Positions 7,417 through 15,342 of a stretch of 64,000 bases of DNA are shown in pieces. The stretch is from VRUE01 sp963697805. Its GTDB lineage: Bacteria > Actinomycetota > Thermoleophilia > Solirubrobacterales > 70-9. A program made the translations under genes and the position numbers. Location of the stretch: assembly GCA_963697805.1 (NCBI GenBank), contig CAVOPB010000002.1, positions 930,001 through 994,000 of the forward strand, written 5' to 3'. The notes under the pieces were generated by a model. The model searched no databases. It was not told where the DNA came from and was given only the letters and a program-made list of their open reading frames with translations. Every line of letters begins with the position of its first letter. Positions within the stretch are counted from its first letter, which is position 1.

Positions 7417-8603
7417 GCGGCCGCCTCCTCACGGTTCTTTGCGGGCCAATGCCCGTTGTCAATCCGCTTCTTCAAGGCCGGAATGGCACGGGGACGTCCG
7501 ACCACGAGCCCGGCGACGGGGGCGCCGCCGCGGGTGAAGACCGCTTCGAAGTCGCGCTCGCCGGGACTGCCCTCGACGACGACGGCATCGGCATGGTGTG
7601 CGTGGCCGACGTACTGAATCCGCAGTCCGTACTGGTCGCTCCAGAAGCTGGGCAGGGGAGGGACGCCGGGGTAGTCCCCCAGCATCGCCTGGGCGACCGC
7701 GGCGCCCTGCCAGGCGGCCGCGTCCCAGTGCTCGGTCCGGGCGTGGACGCCGAAGCGGGGATCGAAGGGCAGGGAGGCGTCTCCGGCGGCGAAGACGCCG
7801 GGCAGCCTCGTGCGCCCCGCCGTGTCGGTTCGAACCCCGGACCCGTCGAGGCCGCTGCCATCCACCCAGGCGGTGGCCGGTTCGGTGCCGACGCCGACCA
7901 CGACCGCGTCACACTGGACCACCTCGCCACCGGCGAGGATCAGCTCCTCTGCCCGCGACCGGCCACGGGCGCCCTCGAGCATCGCGCCGGTCATCACCCG
8001 GACGCCCTCATCGAGGTGGAGCGCGGCGAACCAGCCACCGATCTCGGTGCCGAGGATCGGAGCGAGCGGGGTCTCAAGCGCCTCGATCATCGTCACCTCG
8101 ACGCCGAGCCGGCGAGCGGTGGCGGCGACCTCCTGGCCGATGAAGCCGGCGCCGACGATCGCCAGTCGCGCGCCGGGCAGCAGCTCCGCGTGCAGCCGGC
8201 GGGCATCGGCGATGGTGCGTAGGGCATGGACGTTCTCGTAGCCCTCGAGGAAGGGCAGCCGCCGCGCCGCGCCGCCGGTCGCGATCAACAGCTTCTCGTA
8301 GCCCAACTCGACGCCGGAGTCGAGCCTAACCGTGGAGGTGTTGGGCGAGAGCGCGACAGCGCGGGCGCCGAGCAGCAACTCGACCCGCTTCTCCTCATAC
8401 CACCAGGCCGGGCGGTAGGCGATCGATCTCTCCTCGATCTCCCCGGCCAGCAGCTCCTTCGATAGCGGTGGCCGGTCATAGGGAGGGTCGGGCTCGGCGC
8501 AGACCATTCGTACCGTGCCCTCGTAGCCGCGACGGCGAAGGGACTCGGCGCACCGCTGTGCGGCGAGCCCGCCGCCGACGATCAGGATTCCTTGGTCAGC
8601 CAT
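7413..8603 (-). CDS. FAD-dependent NAD(P)H:ferredoxin/rubredoxin reductase-like protein
   Basis: A 396-residue pyridine-nucleotide disulfide oxidoreductase-type flavoprotein. It has an N-terminal FAD site ILIVGGGLAAQRCAE, the segment PPYDRPPLSKELL typical of ferredoxin reductases, an NAD(P) site AIVGAGFIGQEVAATA (about 148) and a second FAD contact TRLPGVFAAGDAS. A C-terminal reductase domain (YGLRIQYVGHA...) follows. It likely passes electrons from NAD(P)H to the overlapping ferredoxin or to the membrane partner. Its start shares one base with the stop of the upstream ferric-reductase-like gene. Confidence 0.88.
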   Translation of the reverse strand: MADQGILIVGGGLAAQRCAESLRRRGYEGTVRMVCAEPDPPYDRPPLSKELLAGEIEERSIAYRPAWWYEEKRVELLLGARAVALSPNTSTVRLDSGVELGYEKLLIATGGAARRLPFLEGYENVHALRTIADARRLHAELLPGARLAIVGAGFIGQEVAATARRLGVEVTMIEALETPLAPILGTEIGGWFAALHLDEGVRVMTGAMLEGARGRSRAEELILAGGEVVQCDAVVVGVGTEPATAWVDGSGLDGSGVRTDTAGRTRLPGVFAAGDASLPFDPRFGVHARTEHWDAAAWQGAAVAQAMLGDYPGVPPLPSFWSDQYGLRIQYVGHAHHADAVVVEGSPGERDFEAVFTRGGAPVAGLVVGRPRAIPALKKRIDNGHWPAKNREEAAA

Positions 8604-9277
8604 CAGGCCTCCTCGGGTATTGGGGATCGGGAAATTGGTGCGCCTCTGGAGTGGGCCGGCAGGCTGGGGCGATGCTCGCGCGCTCCTTCATGCGCCCGGT
8701 CGTCCTCACGCCTCCGGGAGCGGGCGCGTTTGGCGCTACCGGCGAAGACCCGATAGACGAACAGGCCACCGATCACGGGTGCGGTCATCAGCACCCACCA
8801 GCGGAACCACACCGTGGACGCGTCGCTACCGGCCCCGATGGCGTGGACCAGGCCGAGCAGGTAGACGACGATCGTCGCCCGGTGGGCCTTGCGCCATAGG
8901 CGAGGGCCGATCCGCTTTCGGGCGTAGAAGCTGAGCCCGAGCAATGCCGCCAGGTAGCCAGCGATGATTCCGAGGCCTGTCGCGATCGGGCGGAAGCCCA
9001 TCGCGAATGGGACGGTGACCCCGGCGACACCCGGGTGCAGCCACGGGTCGCCGAGCAGGGTGATGCCGTGCACCGCGATTGCGACGATCCCGGCCAGCGC
9101 CGTGTGCTCGTGAATCGCCAGCAGCTTCCGCGAGAGCCCCGGCCGGCGCATCACCTTCCCCGCCATCGCCAGGCCGAGGCCGACCGAGATCGTCACCAGG
9201 ACCAGTGCGACCAGGCCGGAAGCGCGGCTGGCCAGCCACCAGCCGTGGGTCTGAAGGGTGGTGGAAGCAGCGTTCAT
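8603..9277 (-). CDS. Ferric-reductase-like haem membrane protein
   Basis: A 224-residue membrane protein with about six spans in the ferric-reductase-like transmembrane arrangement. Conserved His residues are paired in two spans: IHEHTALAGIVAIAVHG and the pair of His in WRKAHRATIVVYLLGLVHA. They probably ligate b-type haems. The C-terminal 45 residues are polar and very Arg-rich. The ATG at 9277 overlaps the apbE stop (ATGA). The reductase and ferredoxin genes follow in the same operon, so it likely moves electrons across the membrane. An upstream in-frame extension into apbE was not used. Confidence 0.82.
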   Translation of the reverse strand: MNAASTTLQTHGWWLASRASGLVALVLVTISVGLGLAMAGKVMRRPGLSRKLLAIHEHTALAGIVAIAVHGITLLGDPWLHPGVAGVTVPFAMGFRPIATGLGIIAGYLAALLGLSFYARKRIGPRLWRKAHRATIVVYLLGLVHAIGAGSDASTVWFRWWVLMTAPVIGGLFVYRVFAGSAKRARSRRREDDRAHEGAREHRPSLPAHSRGAPISRSPIPEEA

Positions 9278-10260
9278 GCGGCCGCCCTGGCGCCCGGGAG
9301 CTCCGGGATGCGGATGCGGGGCCTGGCGGCGAGCGGCCCGGCCGTCTCGATCCGACCGTTGTCGTGGACGAGCAGCCCGCCGCGCTCGGCCAGGATCGCG
9401 CGGCCGACCTCGGGCCCGGAGAGGAGCGCTGCCTTGGCGAAGGTCTCCGCCTCCACCGCGGTATCGCCGAGCGCGGTGACGCCGATCAGGCCGGTCCAGG
9501 CGGGTTCGCCGGTCGAGGGGTCGAGCAGGTGGTGGCCGTAGCGGCCGTCGGCGCCGCGCCAGATCCGCACATTCAGCCCCGAGGTGGCGACGGCCCCGGA
9601 GCCAAGCCGCAGCACATAGGCGCGCTCGCCCGTCAGCGGGTGCTCGACGAAGACCTCGTAGGGGTCGACCAGCGCGCCGGACCCACCGAACCGAATGTCG
9701 CCGCCGCAATCGACGATGAAGCGCGAGTAGCCGTGCAGGCGGCTGGCGATCAGATCGGCCGCCAGGCCCTTTCCGGTGCCCCCGGTGTCGAAGCGGATGC
9801 CGGGCGGGCGGGCGATCGTCCCGGCGGCGTCGTCGACCTCGAACCTCCGCCAGTTCGCCTGCGGGTTGGGTTTCGCCGATTTCCGGGACGGGGCCTCGGC
9901 GAGGGCGGCACCGAGGGGCGCGCCCGGGACGCCCGCCCGCGAGGCGACGTAGCCGGCGGACTCGATCTCACCGACCAGGGTCGGGTCGACCAGGCCGCCG
10001 CTTTGCTCGGCGCCCGCGAGGCCGGCCCTGACCGCGGTGCGCAGCAGCGAGGAGGCCTGAACGCGCTGGCTTGGGTTGTCATTCAGCGCGCACAGCTCGC
10101 TCTCGGGCTTGAAGCGAGACAGCGCCGCGTCAAACTCGACCACGAACTGTCTCGCCTGCTCGGCCGCCGCGGCGGCCGGCGGCATTCCGGGGCCCGGCTC
10201 GCCGATCAGCAGGCGAACGTGGCTGCCCATCGCATCGAAGATGACGTCGTGCTCGGCCAT
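9274..10260 (-). CDS. apbE: ApbE-family FAD:protein FMN transferase
   Basis: A 328-residue ApbE homologue. Family landmarks include the PGIRFDTGGTGKGLAADLI block, IVDCGGDIRFGG, and the C-terminal metal/flavin segment ALGDTAVEAETFAKAAL. The family attaches FMN covalently to Thr/Ser of extracytoplasmic proteins. No Sec signal or lipobox is obvious at the N-terminus, which is unusual because many ApbE proteins are exported. No FMN-binding domain gene lies nearby; two small exported proteins upstream in the operon are the only local candidate substrates. It begins two bases after the upstream gene. Confidence 0.88.
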   Translation of the reverse strand: MAEHDVIFDAMGSHVRLLIGEPGPGMPPAAAAAEQARQFVVEFDAALSRFKPESELCALNDNPSQRVQASSLLRTAVRAGLAGAEQSGGLVDPTLVGEIESAGYVASRAGVPGAPLGAALAEAPSRKSAKPNPQANWRRFEVDDAAGTIARPPGIRFDTGGTGKGLAADLIASRLHGYSRFIVDCGGDIRFGGSGALVDPYEVFVEHPLTGERAYVLRLGSGAVATSGLNVRIWRGADGRYGHHLLDPSTGEPAWTGLIGVTALGDTAVEAETFAKAALLSGPEVGRAILAERGGLLVHDNGRIETAGPLAARPRIRIPELPGARAAA

Positions 10261-10262
10261 GG

Positions 10263-10538
10263 TCAGGAGGCGCTGGTCGTGACCGGGGCGGATTCCGGCG
10301 AGGGGGCCGAGCTGGCGAGGGGCCCGCTGCTGGTGACGGTGGAATGACCGGGGGTTGGGACGACGGTGGTGACGATGCGGCGCTTGACCACCTGACGCAC
10401 CAGGACCGGGCGCGATTCGGGCGCCTGGCTGGCACTGAGCTGGTAGGTGAGGAGGGCGAGCATCACCGCGAAGAGGGCTACCGAGCCCCAGATCACGAGC
10501 GCCGGTCCGGGTTTGCTGCGACGAGTCTGCTCAGTCAC
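10263..10538 (-). CDS. Small single-span membrane protein in the apbE operon
   Basis: I do not recognise the family. From GTG 10538 it is 91 residues: a short basic N-terminus, one hydrophobic span (ALVIWGSVALFAVMLALLTY), then a Ser/Thr/Pro-rich extracytoplasmic tail. GTG is preferred over ATG 10568 because it gives a short overlap (8 bases) with the preceding gene and has GAGGGAAG upstream. Just after the membrane lies LVRQVVKRRIVTT, which resembles LVRTKVIRRTVHVT in the preceding gene product. The Thr/Ser-rich tail could carry a flavin, but no SGAT-type flavinylation motif is visible. Confidence 0.6.
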   Translation of the reverse strand: MTEQTRRSKPGPALVIWGSVALFAVMLALLTYQLSASQAPESRPVLVRQVVKRRIVTTVVPTPGHSTVTSSGPLASSAPSPESAPVTTSAS

Positions 10539-11271
10539 CGTGATCGCTTCCCTCAGACTCTCCGTCATCACCGCCGGCGCCGCCCCCACCGCCCGCACCG
10601 CTGGTCTGAGTCACCACCGGGGTCGTGCTGCCACCCCCGGTCGAGCCCGCGCTCGAGCCGCTGGTGTGGGTGACGACCGGAGTGCTGTGGGAACCGCCAC
10701 CGGAGCCGGCGTGGGAGCCACCACCGGAGCCGGCGTGTGAGCCGCTGGTGTGGGTGGTGACCGGGGCGCGGTGGCCGCCGCTGCCCGAGGTGGAGTGGGA
10801 GCGACCACCGGAGCCGGCGTGTGAGCCGCTGGTGTGGGTGGTGACGGGGGCGCGGTGTCGGCCGCCGCCGGAGGTGGTGTGGGAGCTACCACCGGAGGTG
10901 GCGGGGGAGCCACTGGTGTGGGTCACTACAGGGACCGGGCTGGAGCCGGTCGCAGAAGTCGGGACGGACGTCGAGGCGCCGCTCGAGGAGGTCGTCACCG
11001 CAGCCGGAGATGAGGAGTAGGGGGAGTTTCCGGTCGACCCGGCCCCCATGCGGGCGGCACCCGCGGCACCGGCCCCCACCGGATGCTTCGGCTTGGCGTG
11101 CTTGGTGACGTGCACGGTGCGCCGGATCACCTTGGTGCGAACCAAAGGCTTCGCGGCGACCGGCGGTGACTTGTGGGCGCCGGCGTTGAGGGCGACGCCG
11201 GTGAGGCCGCCCAGGCCGACGATCGTGGCTGCTGCTGCGAGGCGGGTCTTCAGGTTCTTCACGCGATTCAT
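10531..11271 (-). CDS. Exported Ser/Thr/Gly/His-rich tandem-repeat protein
   Basis: No family recognised. 246 residues from ATG 11271. GTG 11262 has better spacing from the AGGAG that abuts the ATG and may be the true start. A hydrophobic signal or anchor (about 11-30) is followed by a basic stretch with LVRTKVIRRTVHVT, a Ser-rich linker, then 28-residue repeats from residue 115 built on VTTHTSGSHAGSGG...SHSTSG...HRAP. The tail is acidic. It heads the flavin/haem/ferredoxin operon, divergent from a two-component system. An extracytoplasmic redox or metal-carrying role is possible but only inferred from position. Confidence 0.65.
   Translation of the reverse strand: MNRVKNLKTRLAAAATIVGLGGLTGVALNAGAHKSPPVAAKPLVRTKVIRRTVHVTKHAKPKHPVGAGAAGAARMGAGSTGNSPYSSSPAAVTTSSSGASTSVPTSATGSSPVPVVTHTSGSPATSGGSSHTTSGGGRHRAPVTTHTSGSHAGSGGRSHSTSGSGGHRAPVTTHTSGSHAGSGGGSHAGSGGGSHSTPVVTHTSGSSAGSTGGGSTTPVVTQTSGAGGGGGAGGDDGESEGSDHGD
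10582..10929 (-). repeat. 84-bp tandem repeats coding for 28-residue units
   Basis: Codons 115-142, 143-170 and 171-198 are three 28-residue units, followed by a 20-residue unit and a partial one. Each begins V(V/T)T(H/Q)TSG. At DNA level CTGGTGTGGGT-type segments recur every 84 bases. Such arrays change copy number by recombination, so length may differ between strains. Confidence 0.75.
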
Positions 11272-11387
11272 CTCCTGGCCGGTTTCGAAGGCAGTCTGCG
11301 GATGGGGTGTTCAAGCGCGCGCCAGGTGTGGGTAAAGAGACGGCAAAACCTTTGAGCCGGCCCGCGGAGGACCCCGGGAAGCGCCGT

Positions 11388-11393
11388 TACAGT
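11388..11393 (+). promoter_or_regulatory. Leaderless -10 box of the two-component operon
   Basis: TACAGT ends six bases before the ATG at 11400, so the transcript would begin at or next to the start codon. No Shine-Dalgarno sequence is close enough. No clear -35 is seen. The 128 bases between the divergent genes must also hold the promoter of the minus-strand redox operon, which I could not place. Confidence 0.5.
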
Positions 11394-11399
11394 GGCCAG

Positions 11400-12125
11400 A
11401 TGGAGACCCAGTCCGCTCCGGGCGGGCGCATCCTTGTCGTCGAGGACGAGGACTCGATCTCTCAACCCTTCGCCGAGGCACTGCGCAGGGCGGGTTTCGA
11501 GGCCCTGATCACCCGAACCGCGTCGGGAGCATTGGAGCTGGCGGGTGAGGCGGAGCCGGATCTGGTGATACTCGACCTCACCCTTCCCGATGGCGATGGC
11601 CGCGATGTATGCCGCGAGCTGCGGCGGCACTCCGATGTGCCGATCATGATGCTGACCGCGCGCGGCACCGAGATGGACAAGATCGTCGGCCTCGAGCTGG
11701 GCGCCGATGACTATGTGGTGAAGCCGTTCAGCGCCCGCGAGGTGATCTCGCGGATCAGGGCGGTGCTGCGGCGCAGTCCCCCGCGCGACGGGACCGGCGC
11801 CGGGGAGACGCCGATCCGGATCGGCGACCTCGAGCTCGATCCCGCGGCGCGCGTTGCGCGACTCGACGACGAGCGGCTCGACCTCTCGCGCAAGGAGTTC
11901 GACCTGCTCGCCGAGCTGATGCGGAATGCCGGCCGGGTGGTCAAGCGAGAGGAGCTGATGTCGAAGGTCTGGGACGTCAACTGGTTCGGCTCGACGAAGA
12001 CGCTGGATGTCCACATCGGATGGCTGCGGCGCAAGCTCGGCGACGATCCCAACCGGCCTCGCTACATCGAGACGGTGCGGGGAGTCGGCTTCCGCTTCGC
12101 CGCACCGGAGGTCGAGGAGCCGTAA
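11400..12125 (+). CDS. OmpR-family response regulator
   Basis: 241 residues. A receiver domain (about 8-120) with the acidic pair in VVEDEDS, phospho-acceptor Asp59 in LVILDLTLP, conserved Thr in MMLTARG and Lys in DDYVVKPFS. A C-terminal winged helix (about 140-236) with RKEFDLLAELMRNAGRVVKREEL and VDVHIGWLRRKLGDDP-like motifs follows. An upstream extension is ignored because the leaderless box TACAGT fixes the start at 11400. It is coupled to the kinase gene downstream and divergent from the apbE redox operon, which it may control. Confidence 0.93.
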   Translation: METQSAPGGRILVVEDEDSISQPFAEALRRAGFEALITRTASGALELAGEAEPDLVILDLTLPDGDGRDVCRELRRHSDVPIMMLTARGTEMDKIVGLELGADDYVVKPFSAREVISRIRAVLRRSPPRDGTGAGETPIRIGDLELDPAARVARLDDERLDLSRKEFDLLAELMRNAGRVVKREELMSKVWDVNWFGSTKTLDVHIGWLRRKLGDDPNRPRYIETVRGVGFRFAAPEVEEP

Positions 12126-13513
12126 GCCTCAGAGCCGCCCTTCTTCTGGCGCTGGCCTATGTCCTGTTGCTGGCGCTGATCGCGCTCGGCGTCCCACTGG
12201 CGGTGAGCCTGCGCGACCGTGTCGACTCCGAGGTGCGCGGCCAGGCTCGAAGCCAGGCCGACGTCGTGGCCGCGTCCGCGTCGGAGCTCCTCCGTCCAAG
12301 CCGGCGGCCCGCTCTCCAGCACCTCGCCGATGTCACTGCCGAGACCGTGCGCGGGCGGGTGATCGTGGTCGACGGCCGCGGCCGTTTGATTGCGGATTCC
12401 TCCGGAGGCAATGCGGGGCGCAGCTATGCCAGTCGCCCTGAGATCAGGGCGGCGTTGCACGGACGCGCCGAGCAGATCACGCGGCATAGCCGAACGCTCG
12501 GCGCTGACATCCTCGCCACCGCCGTGCCGGTGCTCGAGCACGGCTGGCCGCACGGCGCCGTCCGGATCACCCAGAGCGTCGCGGCCGTCAGCCGCGCCGT
12601 CAGGACCTCGATCCTCGACCTGGCGGCGCTGGGGGGTGTGGTGCTGTTGCTGGCGCTGATTGCCGCTGCGCTGATCGCCCAGCAGATTGCTCGGCCGATC
12701 CGCCGCCTCGACCGAGCGGCACGCAGCGTCTCCGGCGGCGACCTCGACGTCGCCGTCCCGGTCGAAGGGAGCACCGAGCAGCGCTCGCTGGCCCGCGCCT
12801 TCAACGAGATGACCCTGCGGATCAAGCGGTTGGTGGGCGTGCAGCAGGACTTCGTCGCCGATGCCTCCCATCAACTGCGGACTCCGCTGACCGGCTTGCG
12901 GCTGAGGCTCGAGTCCCTGACGGATCGCTTCCGCGGCGACGACCGCGTCGCGGCTGAGCTCAAGGCGTCGATGGGGGAGATCGACCGGCTCTCCCTGATC
13001 GTCGACGAGCTTCTGATCCTCAGCCGTGCCGGCGAGCACGAGCTACCCGGCGCGGAGATCGAATTGGCCGATGCCGCGAACAGAGCGGTCGAGCGCTGGC
13101 GGGATCTGGCGCGGGAGCGGGATATTGCGCTGGAGACGGGCGGCACCGGCGAGGCCGGCGTCGTCTGGTGCGCGGGCCCCGACCTCGACCGCTCGATCGA
13201 CTCCCTGGTCGAGAACGCGCTGCGTTACTCGCCCGGCGGCTCGACCGTGAAGATCGAGGTCGGCGCCGACCGGATCGAGATCCTCGACGAGGGCTCCGGC
13301 CTGGAGCCCGGCGAGGAGGAGGAGGTCTTCGAGCGCTTCCGGCGGGGCAGCGCCGGGCGGCGCGGGCCCGGTGGGACCGGCCTCGGACTCTCGATTGCGC
13401 GCGAGCTGACTCGCCAGTGGGGTGGCGAGGTCACCCTTTCGGCAAGGAGGGGGGGCGGGGCCGGGGCGACGATCTCATTCGCCCAGGAGCGCGGCCAGGT
13501 GGAGCGGCCATGA
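12122..13513 (+). CDS. Sensor histidine kinase with apparent GTA start
   Basis: 463 residues from codon 12122. TM1 is about 3-28, then an extracytoplasmic sensor region, TM2 about 165-190, HAMP, a dimerisation domain with phospho-acceptor His250 (DASHQLRTPLTGL), the N-box SLVENALRYSP and the ATP-lid GGTGLGLSIAREL. The natural N-terminus (V)SLRAALLLALAYVLLL begins at GTA, overlapping the response-regulator stop as GTAA; one G would make the common GTGA overlap. GGAGG lies 10 bases upstream. The only standard in-frame start upstream (ATG 12020) would add 34 Arg-rich residues read inside the regulator gene. Confidence 0.88.
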   Translation, partial: VSLRAALLLALAYVLLLALIALGVPLAVSLRDRVDSEVRGQARSQADVVAASASELLRPSRRPALQHLADVTAETVRGRVIVVDGRGRLIADSSGGNAGRSYASRPEIRAALHGRAEQITRHSRTLGADILATAVPVLEHGWPHGAVRITQSVAAVSRAVRTSILDLAALGGVVLLLALIAAALIAQQIARPIRRLDRAARSVSGGDLDVAVPVEGSTEQRSLARAFNEMTLRIKRLVGVQQDFVADASHQLRTPLTGLRLRLESLTDRFRGDDRVAAELKASMGEIDRLSLIVDELLILSRAGEHELPGAEIELADAANRAVERWRDLARERDIALETGGTGEAGVVWCAGPDLDRSIDSLVENALRYSPGGSTVKIEVGADRIEILDEGSGLEPGEEEEVFERFRRGSAGRRGPGGTGLGLSIARELTRQWGGEVTLSARRGGGAGATISFAQERGQVERP

Positions 13514-13584
13514 CTTTGCCGAGCCTTTACCGGGGCTGCTCTACGTTTATCTCGATGATCGTGCGCGATGAGAGGTCGGCGTGA
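13510..13584 (+). CDS. Possible 24-codon linker ORF downstream of the kinase
   Basis: ATG 13510 overlaps the kinase stop (ATGA) and the TGA at 13582-13584 overlaps the next gene start (GTGA). The peptide MTLPSLYRGCSTFISMIVRD... resembles nothing I know. The overlaps on both sides are what a translationally coupled ORF would show, but its shortness makes chance possible. Confidence 0.3.
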   Translation: MTLPSLYRGCSTFISMIVRDERSA

Positions 13585-13928
13585 GGGTGCCGGCGACCGT
13601 TCGCTGGGGGGGCCTGGCGCTCCTCGGCCTGCTGGTCGCGGCGGGCGTCTCGATCGCCGCCGGCAGCCTGGCGAGCCAGCAGATCGGCCTCGCCTCCGAA
13701 CCGATCTCCGCCGGCGACTCTCTGGCGCCGCAGGCCCCGCCGCGATCCGATCGCCACAAGGAACATCCGCAGGCCGCCTCTCCGACGCAACCCACCGTAA
13801 CCAGCCCCCCGGTGCAAGCCGCCCCACCGCCGGCGACCGCTCCAACTCCGGCGGTCCAGGGCGGTTCAGGTGAATCCGGCGAAGAGCAGGATCACAACGC
13901 CGGAGCTGGCGAGCCCGCCGACGATTGA
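13581..13928 (+). CDS. Membrane-anchored Pro/Ala-rich small protein
   Basis: 115 residues, no family recognised. One hydrophobic segment (about 9-32, GGLALLGLLVAAGVSIAAGSLA) acts as signal or anchor. It is followed by a disordered Pro/Ala/Ser/Thr-rich exported part and an acidic tail. It starts with GTG overlapping the 24-codon ORF stop and ends eight bases before the convergent hydrolase gene. Its position after a two-component pair suggests an accessory or target of that system. It resembles in style the two small exported proteins of the divergent redox operon. Confidence 0.6.
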   Translation: MRVPATVRWGGLALLGLLVAAGVSIAAGSLASQQIGLASEPISAGDSLAPQAPPRSDRHKEHPQAASPTQPTVTSPPVQAAPPPATAPTPAVQGGSGESGEEQDHNAGAGEPADD

Positions 13929-13936
13929 GGATCGCG

Positions 13937-14905
13937 TCAGGCGGTGAGCCAGCGCTTCGGGTTCTCGACCATCATCGTCTCGATCTGAGCGTCGGTCGCG
14001 CCGCCGTCTCGCAGCGCGGGAATGATCTCCTCGAACAGCAGGGTCATGCTCCAGCCCGCGATGGCTCCACCGGCAACCAGCTGCTCCCCAACCTCGGGCG
14101 GAAACCAGTCGAGCCCGGCGGCGATTGGGATGTCGAAGTCCTGTGAGAGGAACATCCGCTCGGCGTAGCCGCGGCGCAGGAGCTCGAGGACCGTGGCATT
14201 GCGCTTTTCGGTGGGGAAATAGATGTCGAGCCCGTAGCGGTCCATCCCGATGTAGACCCCGCGCTCGAGCAGCCCCTCGATGTACTCCATGTCGTCGGTG
14301 TCGCCGGTGTGCGCGATATGGATCCGCTCCGGCGGTACCCCCTCCTCGAGCAGGATCTCGACCTGGCGCGGCCCGGTGTTCGACGCCGGGCGCGAGTGCG
14401 CCATCACCGGCACACCGGTCCGGACGCTGGCGCGGGCGGCCGCGCGGTGGACCTTCTCGACCCGCTCGTTGACGCCGGCCGCGTCGGCGGCGCACTTGAC
14501 GAAGGCCGCTCTCGCCTCAGTCCCCTGGATCCCCTCCTCGATGTCGTGGACGAAGAGGTCGGCCAGGAAGTCTTCGCTCCGGTTGAGCAGGAACTGAGGG
14601 AGGTGATCGTAGGTGTAGATCCCGGTGCAGGCGACGATCTGGAGGCCGGTCTCGGTCGCGACCCGGATCGAGGCGCGGACGTCGCGGCCGAGCAGCATCG
14701 CGGTCGGCTCGACCACGGTCCTGACCCCATGCTGTTTTACCGCCTCCGCCGACTCGATCGCCAGCCGATGCTCGGTCTCGTGGTCGCGCACGTGCGGCCA
14801 TTGCACCGTGACCGCCTCATCGGAGGAGAAGAAGTGCTCGTGGATCAGCGTCAGCCCGAGCTCGTCGGCGTCGATCGGCCCCTTGACTCCCTGTACGACC
14901 GCCAT
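13937..14905 (-). CDS. Phosphotriesterase-family metal-dependent hydrolase
   Basis: 322 residues, TIM-barrel amidohydrolase of the PTE/PHP family. Metal ligands visible: HEH in LTLIHEHFF, a Lys in ARAAFVKCAAD that could be the carboxylated bridging residue, His in VPVMAHSRP, His in IHIAHTGDTDD and Asp in MFLSQDFD. The family includes lactonases and organophosphate hydrolases; a lactonase role is more likely in a soil actinobacterium, but this is inference. It starts at ATG 14905; an upstream in-frame extension into the DUF393 gene is ignored. DUF393 lies 11 bases upstream on the same strand. Confidence 0.87.
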   Translation of the reverse strand: MAVVQGVKGPIDADELGLTLIHEHFFSSDEAVTVQWPHVRDHETEHRLAIESAEAVKQHGVRTVVEPTAMLLGRDVRASIRVATETGLQIVACTGIYTYDHLPQFLLNRSEDFLADLFVHDIEEGIQGTEARAAFVKCAADAAGVNERVEKVHRAAARASVRTGVPVMAHSRPASNTGPRQVEILLEEGVPPERIHIAHTGDTDDMEYIEGLLERGVYIGMDRYGLDIYFPTEKRNATVLELLRRGYAERMFLSQDFDIPIAAGLDWFPPEVGEQLVAGGAIAGWSMTLLFEEIIPALRDGGATDAQIETMMVENPKRWLTA

Positions 14906-14916
14906 CGGGCCTGATC

Positions 14917-15342
14917 CTAGCCGCCCTCGCGGCTCCGGACGCTCTCCCTGGCCCGCCGTTTGGCGCCGCCGGGGACCCATCGGGAGAGCCCCGAGCGGTG
15001 CTCGGCGACCCAGCGGTAGCCGCGCCCGGTGGCGGCGGGGAACCGGGCGAAGGCGGCGGCGGGGAGGCGGCCACCGCGCAGGAGCCTCAGCAGTGGCGGG
15101 ATCGCGTCCCCGCCCGAGAGGCGCTCCCCATCGGGGGAGATCAGGTGCCAGGAGGCCATCCGCTCGGCCGGCGCGAGGTCAGCGAGCAGATCACCCGCCT
15201 CGGCGCCCTGGATCGGCATCGACCGCAGCGACCGGTCGCCGTCCCAGCGCATCAGGCCGGACAGCAGCCACATGCAGAAGCCGCAATCCGAGTCGTAGGC
15301 GACTATCCAGCGTCGCGAAGGTCGGCCAACCGTCTCGGCCAT
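14917..15342 (-). CDS. DUF393 (DCC family) thiol-oxidoreductase-like protein
   Basis: 141 residues. The N-terminal YDSDCGFCMWLL matches the YDGDCxxC hallmark of DUF393 proteins, thought to be thiol-disulfide oxidoreductases. The family also has a conserved Gly/Asp region near the middle, seen here as RLSGGDAIPPLL. The C-terminus is Arg-rich. The gene overlaps the end of the DUF2867 gene upstream by 40 bases on the same strand, so the two are probably cotranscribed. The physiological partner is unknown. Confidence 0.85.
   Translation of the reverse strand: MAETVGRPSRRWIVAYDSDCGFCMWLLSGLMRWDGDRSLRSMPIQGAEAGDLLADLAPAERMASWHLISPDGERLSGGDAIPPLLRLLRGGRLPAAAFARFPAATGRGYRWVAEHRSGLSRWVPGGAKRRARESVRSREGG

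Noticed and set aside
10263..11271. A canonical ApbE flavinylation motif (S/T-G-A-S/T-x-S/T) in the two exported proteins
   Set aside because: Many Ser/Thr/Gly residues occur, but no stretch fits the motif; TSGAGG lacks the required Thr/Ser positions.
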